A stretch of DNA of 59,038 nucleotides from Bacilli bacterium (GTDB taxonomy: Bacteria; Bacillota_I; Bacilli_A; RFN20; CAG-288): positions 1 to 59,038 of the forward strand of contig CAAGLY010000023.1 in assembly GCA_900770925.1 (NCBI GenBank). The letters run 5' to 3'. The notes beneath the pieces were generated by a model. It did no database searches, was not told the origin of the DNA, and worked only from the letters and a program-made list of their open reading frames with translations. The position numbers and the translations under genes were made by a program. Each line of letters opens with the position of its first letter. The first letter of the stretch is position 1. This document shows positions 18,001 through 25,899 of this stretch, one piece after another.

Positions 18001-18763
18001 AGCAACAGAAAAAGAAAGCCACATTGTTGCCTTAAGCAACATCGGCAAAGTCAGAAAGAACAACGAGGATGCAACTTTCGGCTGCATCAGCAAGTTCGGT
18101 ACTTTGCTTCTTGTCGCTGATGGCAGGGGCGGTCATCGGAAGGGCGATGTCGCGAGCAAGATGGTCTCGGATACCTTTGCTATTGCTTTCGGCTCTTATA
18201 AGAAACCTTTTAATTCCCGCCGTGCACGGAAATTCATGCGGAAATGCCTGAAGATTGCTAACCGGAGAATCTATAGGCTTTCTATGGGCCGGAAAGAATA
18301 CTCTCAGATGGGTACGACCTCTATCGCTGCCTTAGTCTATGATAAGGGAACTTTTGTCCAATGTGTCGGCGATAGCCGCTGCTATGTCTATTCCAAGGAA
18401 GGCGGATTGCGCCAGATCAGCGAAGATCAGTCCTATGCAGCTCTTCTTTTCCGCGAAGGGAAGATTAACCGTACCGAGAGGAAGGATTTCCCTCAGCGGA
18501 ACTATCTTCTTAATGCAGTCGGTATCAATCGGAAGATTGTAAATACCGAAGAATATGATATTCCGAATGATTACGACTTTATCCTTGTCTGCTCAGATGG
18601 TTTATATAACAGGGTGAGCGATGATGATATTACAGAGATTCTGTCCACCCCTTGGACAATCAAGGAAAAGGCAGATGCCTTAAGGAAAAAGGCGCTGGAT
18701 AACGGCGGACTTGATAATGTTGCCGTAGTTTTAACGGCAAATCCGGAGAGAAACCATGAGTGA
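17981..18763 (+). CDS. prpC: PP2C-type Ser/Thr phosphatase PrpC
   Basis: A metal-dependent protein phosphatase that reverses the partner kinase encoded next. The 260 residues contain the PP2C metal-site motifs NNEDA (about 28), ADGMGGHRKGDVASK (about 46-60, Met = AGG), GDSRCYVY (about 130) and SDGLYNMVSDDDI (about 202-214, Met = AGG), and DNVAVVL near the end. It overlaps rlmN by 20 bases and prkC by 8 bases, so all are in one operon. Confidence 0.95.
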   Translation: MENRKIKATEKESHIVALSNIGKVRKNNEDATFGCISKFGTLLLVADGRGGHRKGDVASKMVSDTFAIAFGSYKKPFNSRRARKFMRKCLKIANRRIYRLSMGRKEYSQMGTTSIAALVYDKGTFVQCVGDSRCYVYSKEGGLRQISEDQSYAALLFREGKINRTERKDFPQRNYLLNAVGINRKIVNTEEYDIPNDYDFILVCSDGLYNRVSDDDITEILSTPWTIKEKADALRKKALDNGGLDNVAVVLTANPERNHE

Positions 18764-19742
18764 ACTTCTTCAGGAAAATGAAATCATCGATGACCGCTAT
18801 AAGATTTCTGAATCCTTAGGCGAAGGCGGAAGGGCAGTTGTCTTCAAAGCACACGATCTCATCAATGATACCGATGTCGCAATCAAAAGGAGGAAGTCGG
18901 ATACTGCCTCCAATAAGACAAACCTTGCCCGTTTTGAACGGGAAGCCCGTGCCGCTGCATCTTTAAATTGCTCGAATATCGTCAAGGTCCTCAATGTCGG
19001 CACCTACAGGGGAAATCCTTATAGGGTCAATGAGTTTGTCAACGGACAGAACCTCCGCCAGATTCTTAATACCCGCGGAAAGTTCTCTTTCCGGGAGGCC
19101 TGCGATATCAGGTATCAGCTTTGCTCCGCAGTCAAATACGCCCATGATCATTCGGTCATCCATCGGGATATCAAACCGCAGAATATCTATCTGACGATTG
19201 ACGGAACGGTCAAACTAGGCGATTTCGGCATTGCTACCTTCCGGGATACTCCTCAGGTTTCCAATGTCACGGCTGCCACGACTATCTTAGGTTCTGTTCA
19301 GTATAGGGCTCCGGAAGTCTGCCAGAGGAATCCGGCCTCTATCCGAAGCGATATCTACGCTAGGGGCATTACCTTCTTTGAACTGATTACCGGACATGTT
19401 CCCTTTAACGCCGATAATCCGCGCGCGATTATCTCTAAGCAGGTCTATGAGAAGTTCCCCTCAATCAAAAAATATAATCCCAATACTCCGGACTGCATTG
19501 AGGCGATTATTGTAAAAGCCTGCGCAAAGGATCCGATGGAACGTTATGGTTCCGCCGAAGAAATGCGTAAGGATATTGAAACAATCAGGAAAGACCCTTC
19601 TAAGTTAGAAAAGAAGATGTCTTTCTTTTATAGGCTGTTCCATTCCTCTTCACCTTTAGTGAGAGCACGGAAGGAAGAACAGAAACAGAAGAAGAAAATG
19701 AGGAAGGATGCCAAGAAGGCACAGAAGGAACAGAAGCAATAA
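18756..19742 (+). CDS. prkC: Ser/Thr protein kinase PrkC, short form without PASTA domains
   Basis: A Hanks-type kinase paired with PrpC. Kinase motifs are GEGGMAVVFKAHD (about 22-34, Met = AGG), the lysine of VAIKR, HRDIKPQNIYL (about 137-147), GDFGIA (about 155-160) and QYMAPE (about 179-184, Met = AGG). The protein is only 328 residues; typical PrkC/StkP has a transmembrane helix and several PASTA domains and is about 600-700 residues. Here the kinase is followed by a lysine-rich tail with no hydrophobic segment, so it should be cytosolic and unable to sense peptidoglycan directly. The gene overlaps its neighbours, so truncation by sequence error is unlikely. Confidence 0.93.
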   Translation: MSELLQENEIIDDRYKISESLGEGGRAVVFKAHDLINDTDVAIKRRKSDTASNKTNLARFEREARAAASLNCSNIVKVLNVGTYRGNPYRVNEFVNGQNLRQILNTRGKFSFREACDIRYQLCSAVKYAHDHSVIHRDIKPQNIYLTIDGTVKLGDFGIATFRDTPQVSNVTAATTILGSVQYRAPEVCQRNPASIRSDIYARGITFFELITGHVPFNADNPRAIISKQVYEKFPSIKKYNPNTPDCIEAIIVKACAKDPMERYGSAEEMRKDIETIRKDPSKLEKKMSFFYRLFHSSSPLVRARKEEQKQKKKMRKDAKKAQKEQKQ

Positions 19743-20653
19743 TGGCCTCTTACCGTGTGTTATCTTCCTCTTCTTTGGGTTATTTCCTCTATTCTCTGTC
19801 GGACCAGAGTGTTTCTATTCACCCTTACCGGGGGAAGGTTTTCTATGCCGGGGAGAAGATTATTATCGGCGATTATGTCTCTCTTGATGATAAGGGAAGG
19901 ATTAATCTTGTTGAGAAACGGAAGAACAGGCTTAAGCGTCCGCGCTTAAGCAATGTGGATGAAGTCTATGTCCTCTGCTCTCTGAAAGAGCCGGAATTCT
20001 CTTCCTATCTTCTCGATAAGTTTCTCAGCAGGATCAATTTCTCTTCGCTTTCTGCTTCCATCGTTCTGACTAAGGCGGACTTATTGAAAAAATCCGAAAT
20101 GAACAAAAGGAAGAAGCGGATGTCCTATTATGAAAAAATCGGATATCCGGTCTATTTTATCAATGCCCATCATGCTTCTGATTTTGACTTCCCGAAGCTG
20201 AGCGAAGACCTTAAGCACAAAACGGTTGCTTTTGTCGGACAGACAGGTGTCGGCAAATCCTCTCTGCTGAACAGCATCGATCCGAGCTTTAAGCGCCGGG
20301 TCGATTCCCTGTATGTGAAAAGCGGACGAGGACGTCATACGACAAAGGAGATTGTCCTTCTTCCTTTTGAAGACGGATTTATTTTTGATACTCCTGGATT
20401 CTCTTCCTTCGATCTGACGGAGAGGAACACACTTGATCTTTCTCTCTGCTTTCCGGGATTCCGTTCCTATTTCGGAACCTGCTTCTTTAAAGACTGTCTT
20501 CATTTAGAGAAGACCAAAGGATGCAAGATCCTAGAGGCTATCCAGAATGATGAAATCAGTCTTGATTCTTATCAGAACTACTGTAAGATACTTATAGAAG
20601 TAAAGGAGAATGAGAAATGGAAAAAGAAACCGTTATCCGCCCCTCACTATTAA
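19742..20653 (+). CDS. rsgA: Ribosome small subunit GTPase RsgA
   Basis: A circularly permuted GTPase that acts in late 30S assembly. The 303 residues have an N-terminal OB-like domain (about 1-65), then G4 LTKADL (about 109), G1 GQTGVGKSSLLNSI (about 166-179), G3 DTPGFSSF (about 219-226), and a zinc-binding region GTCFFKDCLHLEKTKGC (about 248-264). Order G4-G1-G3 is diagnostic. It begins within the prkC stop (TAATG). Confidence 0.95.
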   Translation: MASYRVLSSSSLGYFLYSLSDQSVSIHPYRGKVFYAGEKIIIGDYVSLDDKGRINLVEKRKNRLKRPRLSNVDEVYVLCSLKEPEFSSYLLDKFLSRINFSSLSASIVLTKADLLKKSEMNKRKKRMSYYEKIGYPVYFINAHHASDFDFPKLSEDLKHKTVAFVGQTGVGKSSLLNSIDPSFKRRVDSLYVKSGRGRHTTKEIVLLPFEDGFIFDTPGFSSFDLTERNTLDLSLCFPGFRSYFGTCFFKDCLHLEKTKGCKILEAIQNDEISLDSYQNYCKILIEVKENEKWKKKPLSAPHY

Positions 20654-21291
20654 GTTTCGACTTTCTGAACCTAAATCAAGACAGGAAGGAAAGGATCAGC
20701 CTGAATATCGCTACCTGCCACTATGATGTCAGGGATGGTCATTTTGTCCATGACATCTCTTTCGGTGAGCCTCTGTTTAAGAGGCTGAGGAAATCCTATC
20801 CGGAAATCGGATTCGATGTCCATCTTAGGGTGACGAACCCTTTGGAAAAGGCACGTTCTTTTGCCGAAGCCGGATGCAAGGATGTTACGATCCATTATGA
20901 AGCGAGGACAATCGGTGACCTTCCGAAAAGGAAACAGCTGAAGAATGATTTCCCTAGGCTTAAGCTTGGCATTGCTCTCTCTCCGGAATCTAAGCCACAG
21001 GAAATCCAGGACTTCCTTTCTCTTTTCGATTCGGTCCTGATCAGGTCGGTTGTTCCGGGCAAGGGAGGACAGTCCTTTATTGAAGGAAGCGAAGATAAAA
21101 TCAAGTTCCTGTCTGATTTCCGGAAAGAGCATCAGCTCTCTTACTTAATCGGCGTCGATGGCGGCATTAACGAAAAGACAGGCCCAATCTGCTATGAAAA
21201 CGGAGCGGATTATAGGGTTGCTGGTTCTGCCTATAAAAAGAGCAGGAACAAGATAGAAACCTTAAGGAGAAGGAAAGGTAAGTATGAATAA
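20617..21291 (+). CDS. rpe: Ribulose-phosphate 3-epimerase Rpe
   Basis: Interconverts ribulose-5-phosphate and xylulose-5-phosphate. The 224-residue TIM barrel has RPSLLSFDF (about 8), DVMDGHFVHDISFG (about 37-50, Met = AGG), VHLMVTNP (about 68), SVVPGKGGQSF (about 143) and VDGGIN (about 175). It overlaps rsgA by 37 bases, as part of the same operon; AAGGAG precedes ATG 20617. Confidence 0.95.
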   Translation: MEKETVIRPSLLSFDFLNLNQDRKERISLNIATCHYDVRDGHFVHDISFGEPLFKRLRKSYPEIGFDVHLRVTNPLEKARSFAEAGCKDVTIHYEARTIGDLPKRKQLKNDFPRLKLGIALSPESKPQEIQDFLSLFDSVLIRSVVPGKGGQSFIEGSEDKIKFLSDFRKEHQLSYLIGVDGGINEKTGPICYENGADYRVAGSAYKKSRNKIETLRRRKGKYE

Positions 21292-21976
21292 TCTGATTGT
21301 TTTAATCGGCGGAATTCTTTTCCTTCTTTCTGCTTTGCTCCTGATTGCTTATTTTGTCAGGCTTTTCCTCTTCGAAAGAGTGAAAGAGAAAGCAAACCGG
21401 AAAAGCAGGAAGAACTGCTTTGCCTTTGAAAGGTATTCCTCTCAGCCTAGAGCAGAAAAGAGGTTCTCTATCTCAGTCCTTCTTCTTTCCTATCTCTGTT
21501 TCCTCTCCGGAATCATTCTTTTCTTCTATGACCACTGCACTTCCGGATATAGGATTACGATTGGCATTGCCTTAACGATTTCCTCTACCTGCCTATTATT
21601 AACAAACCTAAGGAACCTTAGAAGCCCATGGGGAAGAAGGATTCTCTCGTTTTTAGGATTTGTTTCCTTTGATTATGCATCTCTTGCCTTTGCCTTTTTA
21701 AGATTAAGGGAAGGATCGGTTTACCAATACGAATTGAACGCAGTTCCTGTTGCAAGCAGCGCCATCTTCGGTATCTTCGCCCTTCTAGGCATTGCCTGCT
21801 TCTTCAATCCGAAGTTCTTCTCCTGGTTCAAAAGGAACAAGAGCGAAGAAAACGGAATGGTTATATACGAAAAGCAGAAGTGGAACTTCTACGCTTTCTA
21901 TGAATGGTGCTTCCTGATTGCGCTTGGCTTATCCTCTATTCTTCTTTCTGCTTCCTGCTTCCTTTCCCTAAAATAA
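21284..21976 (+). CDS. Hypothetical membrane protein, 230 residues
   Basis: Not recognised. About six hydrophobic segments are visible, with a short basic loop (about 32-58) after the first. It overlaps rpe by 8 bases and is the last gene of the rsmB-like to rpe operon. In Bacillus this position holds thiamine pyrophosphokinase, which this is not. Confidence 0.75.
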   Translation: MNNLIVLIGGILFLLSALLLIAYFVRLFLFERVKEKANRKSRKNCFAFERYSSQPRAEKRFSISVLLLSYLCFLSGIILFFYDHCTSGYRITIGIALTISSTCLLLTNLRNLRSPWGRRILSFLGFVSFDYASLAFAFLRLREGSVYQYELNAVPVASSAIFGIFALLGIACFFNPKFFSWFKRNKSEENGMVIYEKQKWNFYAFYEWCFLIALGLSSILLSASCFLSLK

Positions 21977-22012
21977 TCCTTTCCTTGACAGATTCTAATA
22001 AAATCATGCAAA

Positions 22013-22046
22013 AAAATAGGTCGCCTTCCGGCGACCTATCTTTTTA
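22013..22046. terminator. Bidirectional terminator, membrane protein gene / rpmB
   Basis: Stem ATAGGTCGCC-TTCC-GGCGACCTAT with A-run before and T-run after. Confidence 0.85.
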
Positions 22047-22059
22047 TTCGGTTAAGAAA

Positions 22060-22299
22060 CTACTTGGCTTCTTCGGCTTTCGGAGCGGCAGCTTCGGCAG
22101 CAACCTGCTGAGCTTTGGCGTTCTTGCGAAGAGTACGTAAGCCGGCGGCAGAGACACGCCTCTTGACCTTTTTGCCATCGATGACAACAGTGGTATTCTG
22201 AAGGTTGACGTTCCAACGGCGGCAAGTATGTCTCCTAGAATGGGAGACGTTCTTTCCGTACCTCGGCTTCTTACCAGTGACAGGGCAAACTCTTGACAT
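22060..22299 (-). CDS. rpmB: Ribosomal protein bL28
   Basis: A large-subunit protein, here 79 residues. It opens MSRVCPVTGKKPRYGKNVSHS, characteristic of L28, and continues RHTCRRWNVNLQ. The tail is rich in Ala and Glu. I chose ATG 22299 because GGAGG lies 9 bases upstream and the L28 N-terminus starts there; the frame is open to 22314. Opposite orientation after rpe matches Bacillus gene order. Confidence 0.94.
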   Translation of the reverse strand: MSRVCPVTGKKPRYGKNVSHSRRHTCRRWNVNLQNTTVVIDGKKVKRRVSAAGLRTLRKNAKAQQVAAEAAAPKAEEAK

Positions 22300-22545
22300 A
22301 TCAGTATCCTCCAATAGTTTCTAGTTTTTTTGATTCGATAGAAAAAAACGTGCTTATAAATGATAGCATGCAAAATCAGGATTGGCAACTATTTTTTCAT
22401 ATCTTCCCCTTCTAAGAAGGGGGAACAAGCCTATTTCGGCTACTTTTGGCAGGAACAGAGAGAAACAAAAGCGCTTTTTTCATATAACTCATAGTTATCC
22501 TTTCAACCTTCCTGGTTTCTGCTAAAATAAGACGGACTCAAAAAC
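22300..22545. promoter_or_regulatory. Divergent region rpmB / GPH transporter
   Basis: The transporter side has an extended -10 TGCTAAAAT (TAAAAT at 22523-22528) with TTTCAA about 16 bases upstream; ATG 22546 follows some 11 bases after the predicted start and lacks a clear ribosome binding site. A palindrome AAAGCGCTTT (22468-22477) resembles a cre site. No gene is visible. Confidence 0.55.
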
Positions 22546-24141
22546 ATGACCATTCGGAACAAAACCTTTACTAGCATAAACTGTCCGAAAGGACTTCAGA
22601 TTGCCTACGAGATGAACTCACTTTTCCGGGATGCCTTCTGGGAATTTATTTCTATCTTCAGGCTTCTCTATGTTCAGACTGCCTCTCCGATTAAAGGAGA
22701 CCCTCTTTATACACAGAGGTTCTTCGTTATTACAAGGGGAATCAGGGCGTCGAAGATTATCTCTATCATATCCTGGGTCTACTTCTCCTATTGGAGGGAA
22801 AAAGGCAGATTCCCGCTTGGAAGATTTCGTACTTATCAGTTCTCGGGAGCTAGGATTGCCACAATCACCTTCTGCTTCAGGAGGTATATCACTCCTCTCT
22901 GTGGCAGCGGATGGAACTATGTATCCGTATTTATTCTTAGCTATTTTGTTTTCCAGAATACGTATGCCTTAAATGACCTTGGCTACTGGGGATCGAGGAA
23001 TCAGCTGAGCTATGATGAAAAAGTCAGAAGCCGGATTTCGGCTCTCAGGCTTAGGTTCTCCGGCTTGGGATCTTATCTGATTTCGGCTATTGCCCCTTCT
23101 ATCTCCGGAGCGAATTCGGCCCGGAACAGGAAAATCCTTTCGATTATCCTTGTCTCTCTCTACTTCCTTTCTCAGAGGTTCTATACCTTAATCAGGAAAG
23201 AACGTTATGTTTCTAAGGAAAGGGAAGAGGAGCGGAGAAAAGGTGTCACTTCTCCCTTTGCCCCGTTTAAGAGGCTGAAGGAATATCCTCAGATTGCCCT
23301 TGCTCTCTTTAGCCATATCCTTCTTTTTGCAAGCTCTTATCTTAGGACAGGCAACGTTGCTAATTATTTCTATTATGAATTCGGATACGGAGCCTTTAAT
23401 TCCATTAACCATTTTGCATCTGCCTTAAGGAATGGAGCAAAAGTAAACTTTATTTATTCCATTAGTTACGGATGCGGAGTCATTCTCTCTAATTTCCTAT
23501 TCCCCTTGATTCATGCAAAATTCAGCAAGAAGAAGAGGCTGTTTGTCGCAAGGCCATGCTGTCTTCTCCTCGGCTTATATCTGTTCTTCTTCGGAAGGAA
23601 AGCCGGATTCGAGTATTCCCTCTTTGTCGCAATCTTCCTCTTTGCCTTCTTTAATGGAGATATCTTTGTCTCTAATACTCTGGATATCTATAACACGGCA
23701 GATCTCTATGAAGCAAAGACAGGAAAGGAACGTTCCTGTTCTGTCGCTTCCCTGAAATCAGCTGCTGTCCTTACGGCTAATGCAAGGCAGACTCTTTTCT
23801 ATTATCTTATCCTTGCTACCTGCGGGCTAAGGGGTGTCACCGATAAGATCGGACAGAGGGAAAAGGAAAACATGCTTAATCCTAGGGAGGGATTCGAGCA
23901 GAGCGTCAATGATAGGATCAGGAATACGGAGAATCTCTCATCCCATCTGACTAGGTATCGTGCCTGGGTGACTTTAGTTCCTACTGCCAGGCTGATTATC
24001 TGCGGATGCATTACCGTTTTCGGATTAAAGGCAGATGATGAAAAGTACTATTCTTCCATTGTCGGTCCAAGGAAAGAAAAGCAGCATGAAGCGGAGAGGA
24101 AGGAAAGGGAACTCGAGAATGAAAAAACGGATATTCTTTGA
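22546..24141 (+). CDS. MFS sugar transporter, GPH family
   Basis: A 12-helix-type permease of 531 residues resembling glycoside-pentoside-hexuronide cation symporters. The tell-tale region is NTLDIYNTADLYEAKTGKERS (about 384-404), matching the GPH motif in which a D-x-x-E/D-Y-x-x-x-KTG-x-R segment precedes a late helix. A charged tail of about 40 residues ends the protein. Many AGG codons fall inside membrane helices, where Met fits and Arg would not. Substrate cannot be told; it overlaps the HAD gene by 23 bases. Confidence 0.82.
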   Translation: MTIRNKTFTSINCPKGLQIAYEMNSLFRDAFWEFISIFRLLYVQTASPIKGDPLYTQRFFVITRGIRASKIISIISWVYFSYWREKGRFPLGRFRTYQFSGARIATITFCFRRYITPLCGSGWNYVSVFILSYFVFQNTYALNDLGYWGSRNQLSYDEKVRSRISALRLRFSGLGSYLISAIAPSISGANSARNRKILSIILVSLYFLSQRFYTLIRKERYVSKEREEERRKGVTSPFAPFKRLKEYPQIALALFSHILLFASSYLRTGNVANYFYYEFGYGAFNSINHFASALRNGAKVNFIYSISYGCGVILSNFLFPLIHAKFSKKKRLFVARPCCLLLGLYLFFFGRKAGFEYSLFVAIFLFAFFNGDIFVSNTLDIYNTADLYEAKTGKERSCSVASLKSAAVLTANARQTLFYYLILATCGLRGVTDKIGQREKENMLNPREGFEQSVNDRIRNTENLSSHLTRYRAWVTLVPTARLIICGCITVFGLKADDEKYYSSIVGPRKEKQHEAERKERELENEKTDIL

Positions 24142-24787
24142 TCAGGACGGAACTCTTATTGAATCCGGACCCGGAATTAAACACTGTGCAAGGAAGACAT
24201 TAGAGAAAAGGAGGCTTCCTCTTATTCCCTATGAAGAACTTGATTTCTTTGTCGGCCCGCCGCTTAGAGACTGCTTCCGGAGGTGCAAGGTTCCGGAAGA
24301 GAGAATCGAAGAGGCTGTTTCCGATTACCGGGAGTTCTACGGAACAGGAAACGGAAAGTATGATGCGAAGGTTTTCCCTGGCATCTTTGAGCTTCTGAAG
24401 AAGCTGAAAGAGGAAGGAAACGAACTCTATGTCGCGACATCGAAAGCCGATGTCTTAGCAAAGGATATTGCAACTCATTTCGGATTCGACGGATACTTTA
24501 AGCAGTTCTTCGGAGCTAGTCTTGACGGAAGCCATGCTTTAAAGCAGGATATCCTCCATCGCGGACTTATTTCGACTGATGCATCTCTTCCGGCTGTCAG
24601 GATCGGAGATACCTATTTAGATATCGAGGGGGCAAATTATAACCATATCCCGTCTATCGGTGTCAGCTGGGGATACGGAGATGATCAGAAGAGGGGAGAT
24701 ACCGGTGCACTAAAGGTCTGTGTATCGACGAACGAACTCCTTTCTTTCCTTAATCAGAGGAAAGCCTCTGATTTTAAGAATGACTAA
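24119..24787 (+). CDS. HAD phosphatase, phosphoglycolate phosphatase-like
   Basis: A HAD-superfamily hydrolase of 222 residues with motif I FDQDGTLIESGPGI (about 7-20), motif II in ATSKA (about 108), and motif IV GDTYLDIEGA (about 163-172). The GPGI sequence after motif I is typical of PgpB/Gph-like proteins. The true substrate is unknown. ATG 24119 starts the conserved N-terminus within the end of the transporter gene; the frame upstream is only overlap. Confidence 0.85.
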   Translation: MKKRIFFDQDGTLIESGPGIKHCARKTLEKRRLPLIPYEELDFFVGPPLRDCFRRCKVPEERIEEAVSDYREFYGTGNGKYDAKVFPGIFELLKKLKEEGNELYVATSKADVLAKDIATHFGFDGYFKQFFGASLDGSHALKQDILHRGLISTDASLPAVRIGDTYLDIEGANYNHIPSIGVSWGYGDDQKRGDTGALKVCVSTNELLSFLNQRKASDFKND

Positions 24788-25817
24788 AGAAGAAGTAAAC
24801 GCACTTCTTGATTTCTATTCTGAAAAAGGAAGATCTCTTCCCTGGCGGGAAGAGGTCACCCCTTATCATGTCTATGTCAGCGAAATCAGGCTTCAGCAGA
24901 CGCGGGTAGAAGCGGCCAAAGACTACTATCTTCGGTTTAGGAAGGCGTTTCCGACTAGGAAAGACTTTGCCAATTCAGAAGAAGATGTTTACCTTAAGCT
25001 TTGGCAGGGACTTGGCTATTATTCACGGGTGAAGAATAGGCATAAAGCAAGGAAGCTTCTTGCTGATGAAGGAAGAGAGATTCCTGATACACCAGAGGAA
25101 CTAGTTAAGCTTCCTGGCATCGGAGACTATACTTCTAAGTCGATTTCCTCGATTGCCTATCAGTACAGAGCTGTCTCGGTGGACGGCAATCTTTTCCGTA
25201 TCTTTTCCCGTCTGACCTGCTATAAAGAACCTTTCTCTTTAAGCGGAAAGAAGAAGTGTGAGGCTTTCTTTCTTCCGTATCTTCCGTTAAGATCAGGAGA
25301 CTTCAATCAGGCCCTTATGGATTTAGGGGAGAGGGTTTGCCTTCCGAAAGGAACTCCGCTTTGTTCTTCCTGTCCGTTTAAGAATAGCTGTCTTGCCCAT
25401 TTAAAAGGCAAAGAGTCTTCTTTTCCGGTCAGGAAAGCAAAACCGAAAAAGAAAGAGGAACACCATACTCTGTTCTTCTTTATCTATGACCATAAACTGA
25501 TTTTGAGAAAACGGAAGGATAAAGGACTTCTTGCTTCCCTTTATGAACCTCTGAATAGGACGGAGAGGAGTAAGGAAGAAGAAACTGCTCTTTTCTCTTT
25601 CTATCATGTGCAGAAAGAAAACCTTATTCCGCTTGGCACTTACTCTCATATCTTTTCCCATCGGATCTGGAAAAGGGATGCCTATGCTGCTCTTCTTAAG
25701 GGAAAGCCTTGCTTAGAATCGGACAGGATTCTAGCCGGAGAAGAAGAAATCGAATCGGTTTATCCTACTCCGAGTGCGTTTGCTCCTTTCAGGAAAAACA
25801 TAAAAGCGTTTTTCTGA
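24780..25817 (+). CDS. mutY: Adenine DNA glycosylase MutY
   Basis: Removes adenine mispaired with 8-oxoguanine. The 345 residues show PWREEVTPYHVYVSEIMLQQ (about 22-41, Met = AGG), the helix-hairpin-helix with LPGIGDYTSKSI (about 111-122) including the catalytic Asp117, VDGNLFRIFSRL, and the [4Fe-4S] loop CLPKGTPLCSSCPFKNSC (about 185-202; C-x6-C-x2-C-x5-C). A shortened C-terminal NUDIX-like domain follows. ATG 24780 overlaps the HAD stop; an upstream frame to 24720 is inside the HAD gene. Confidence 0.95.
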   Translation: MTKEEVNALLDFYSEKGRSLPWREEVTPYHVYVSEIRLQQTRVEAAKDYYLRFRKAFPTRKDFANSEEDVYLKLWQGLGYYSRVKNRHKARKLLADEGREIPDTPEELVKLPGIGDYTSKSISSIAYQYRAVSVDGNLFRIFSRLTCYKEPFSLSGKKKCEAFFLPYLPLRSGDFNQALMDLGERVCLPKGTPLCSSCPFKNSCLAHLKGKESSFPVRKAKPKKKEEHHTLFFFIYDHKLILRKRKDKGLLASLYEPLNRTERSKEEETALFSFYHVQKENLIPLGTYSHIFSHRIWKRDAYAALLKGKPCLESDRILAGEEEIESVYPTPSAFAPFRKNIKAFF

Positions 25818-25827
25818 GTTTATTTCT

Positions 25828-25856
25828 TTGTTTCAATCTCTTCTTTTCACTATAAT
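25828..25856 (+). promoter_or_regulatory. Promoter of the dehydratase-activase operon
   Basis: TTGTTT (25828-25833), 17-base spacer, TATAAT (25851-25856), with AAAGGA before ATG 25900. Confidence 0.5.
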
Positions 25857-25899
25857 CCTGTTGTACGTGTTTTTCATTTGTAAAGGATAATATACTCAT

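Noticed and set aside
21985..22004. TTGACA with TAAAAT as a promoter
   Set aside because: The spacing is only 8 bases and it leads straight into a terminator hairpin.
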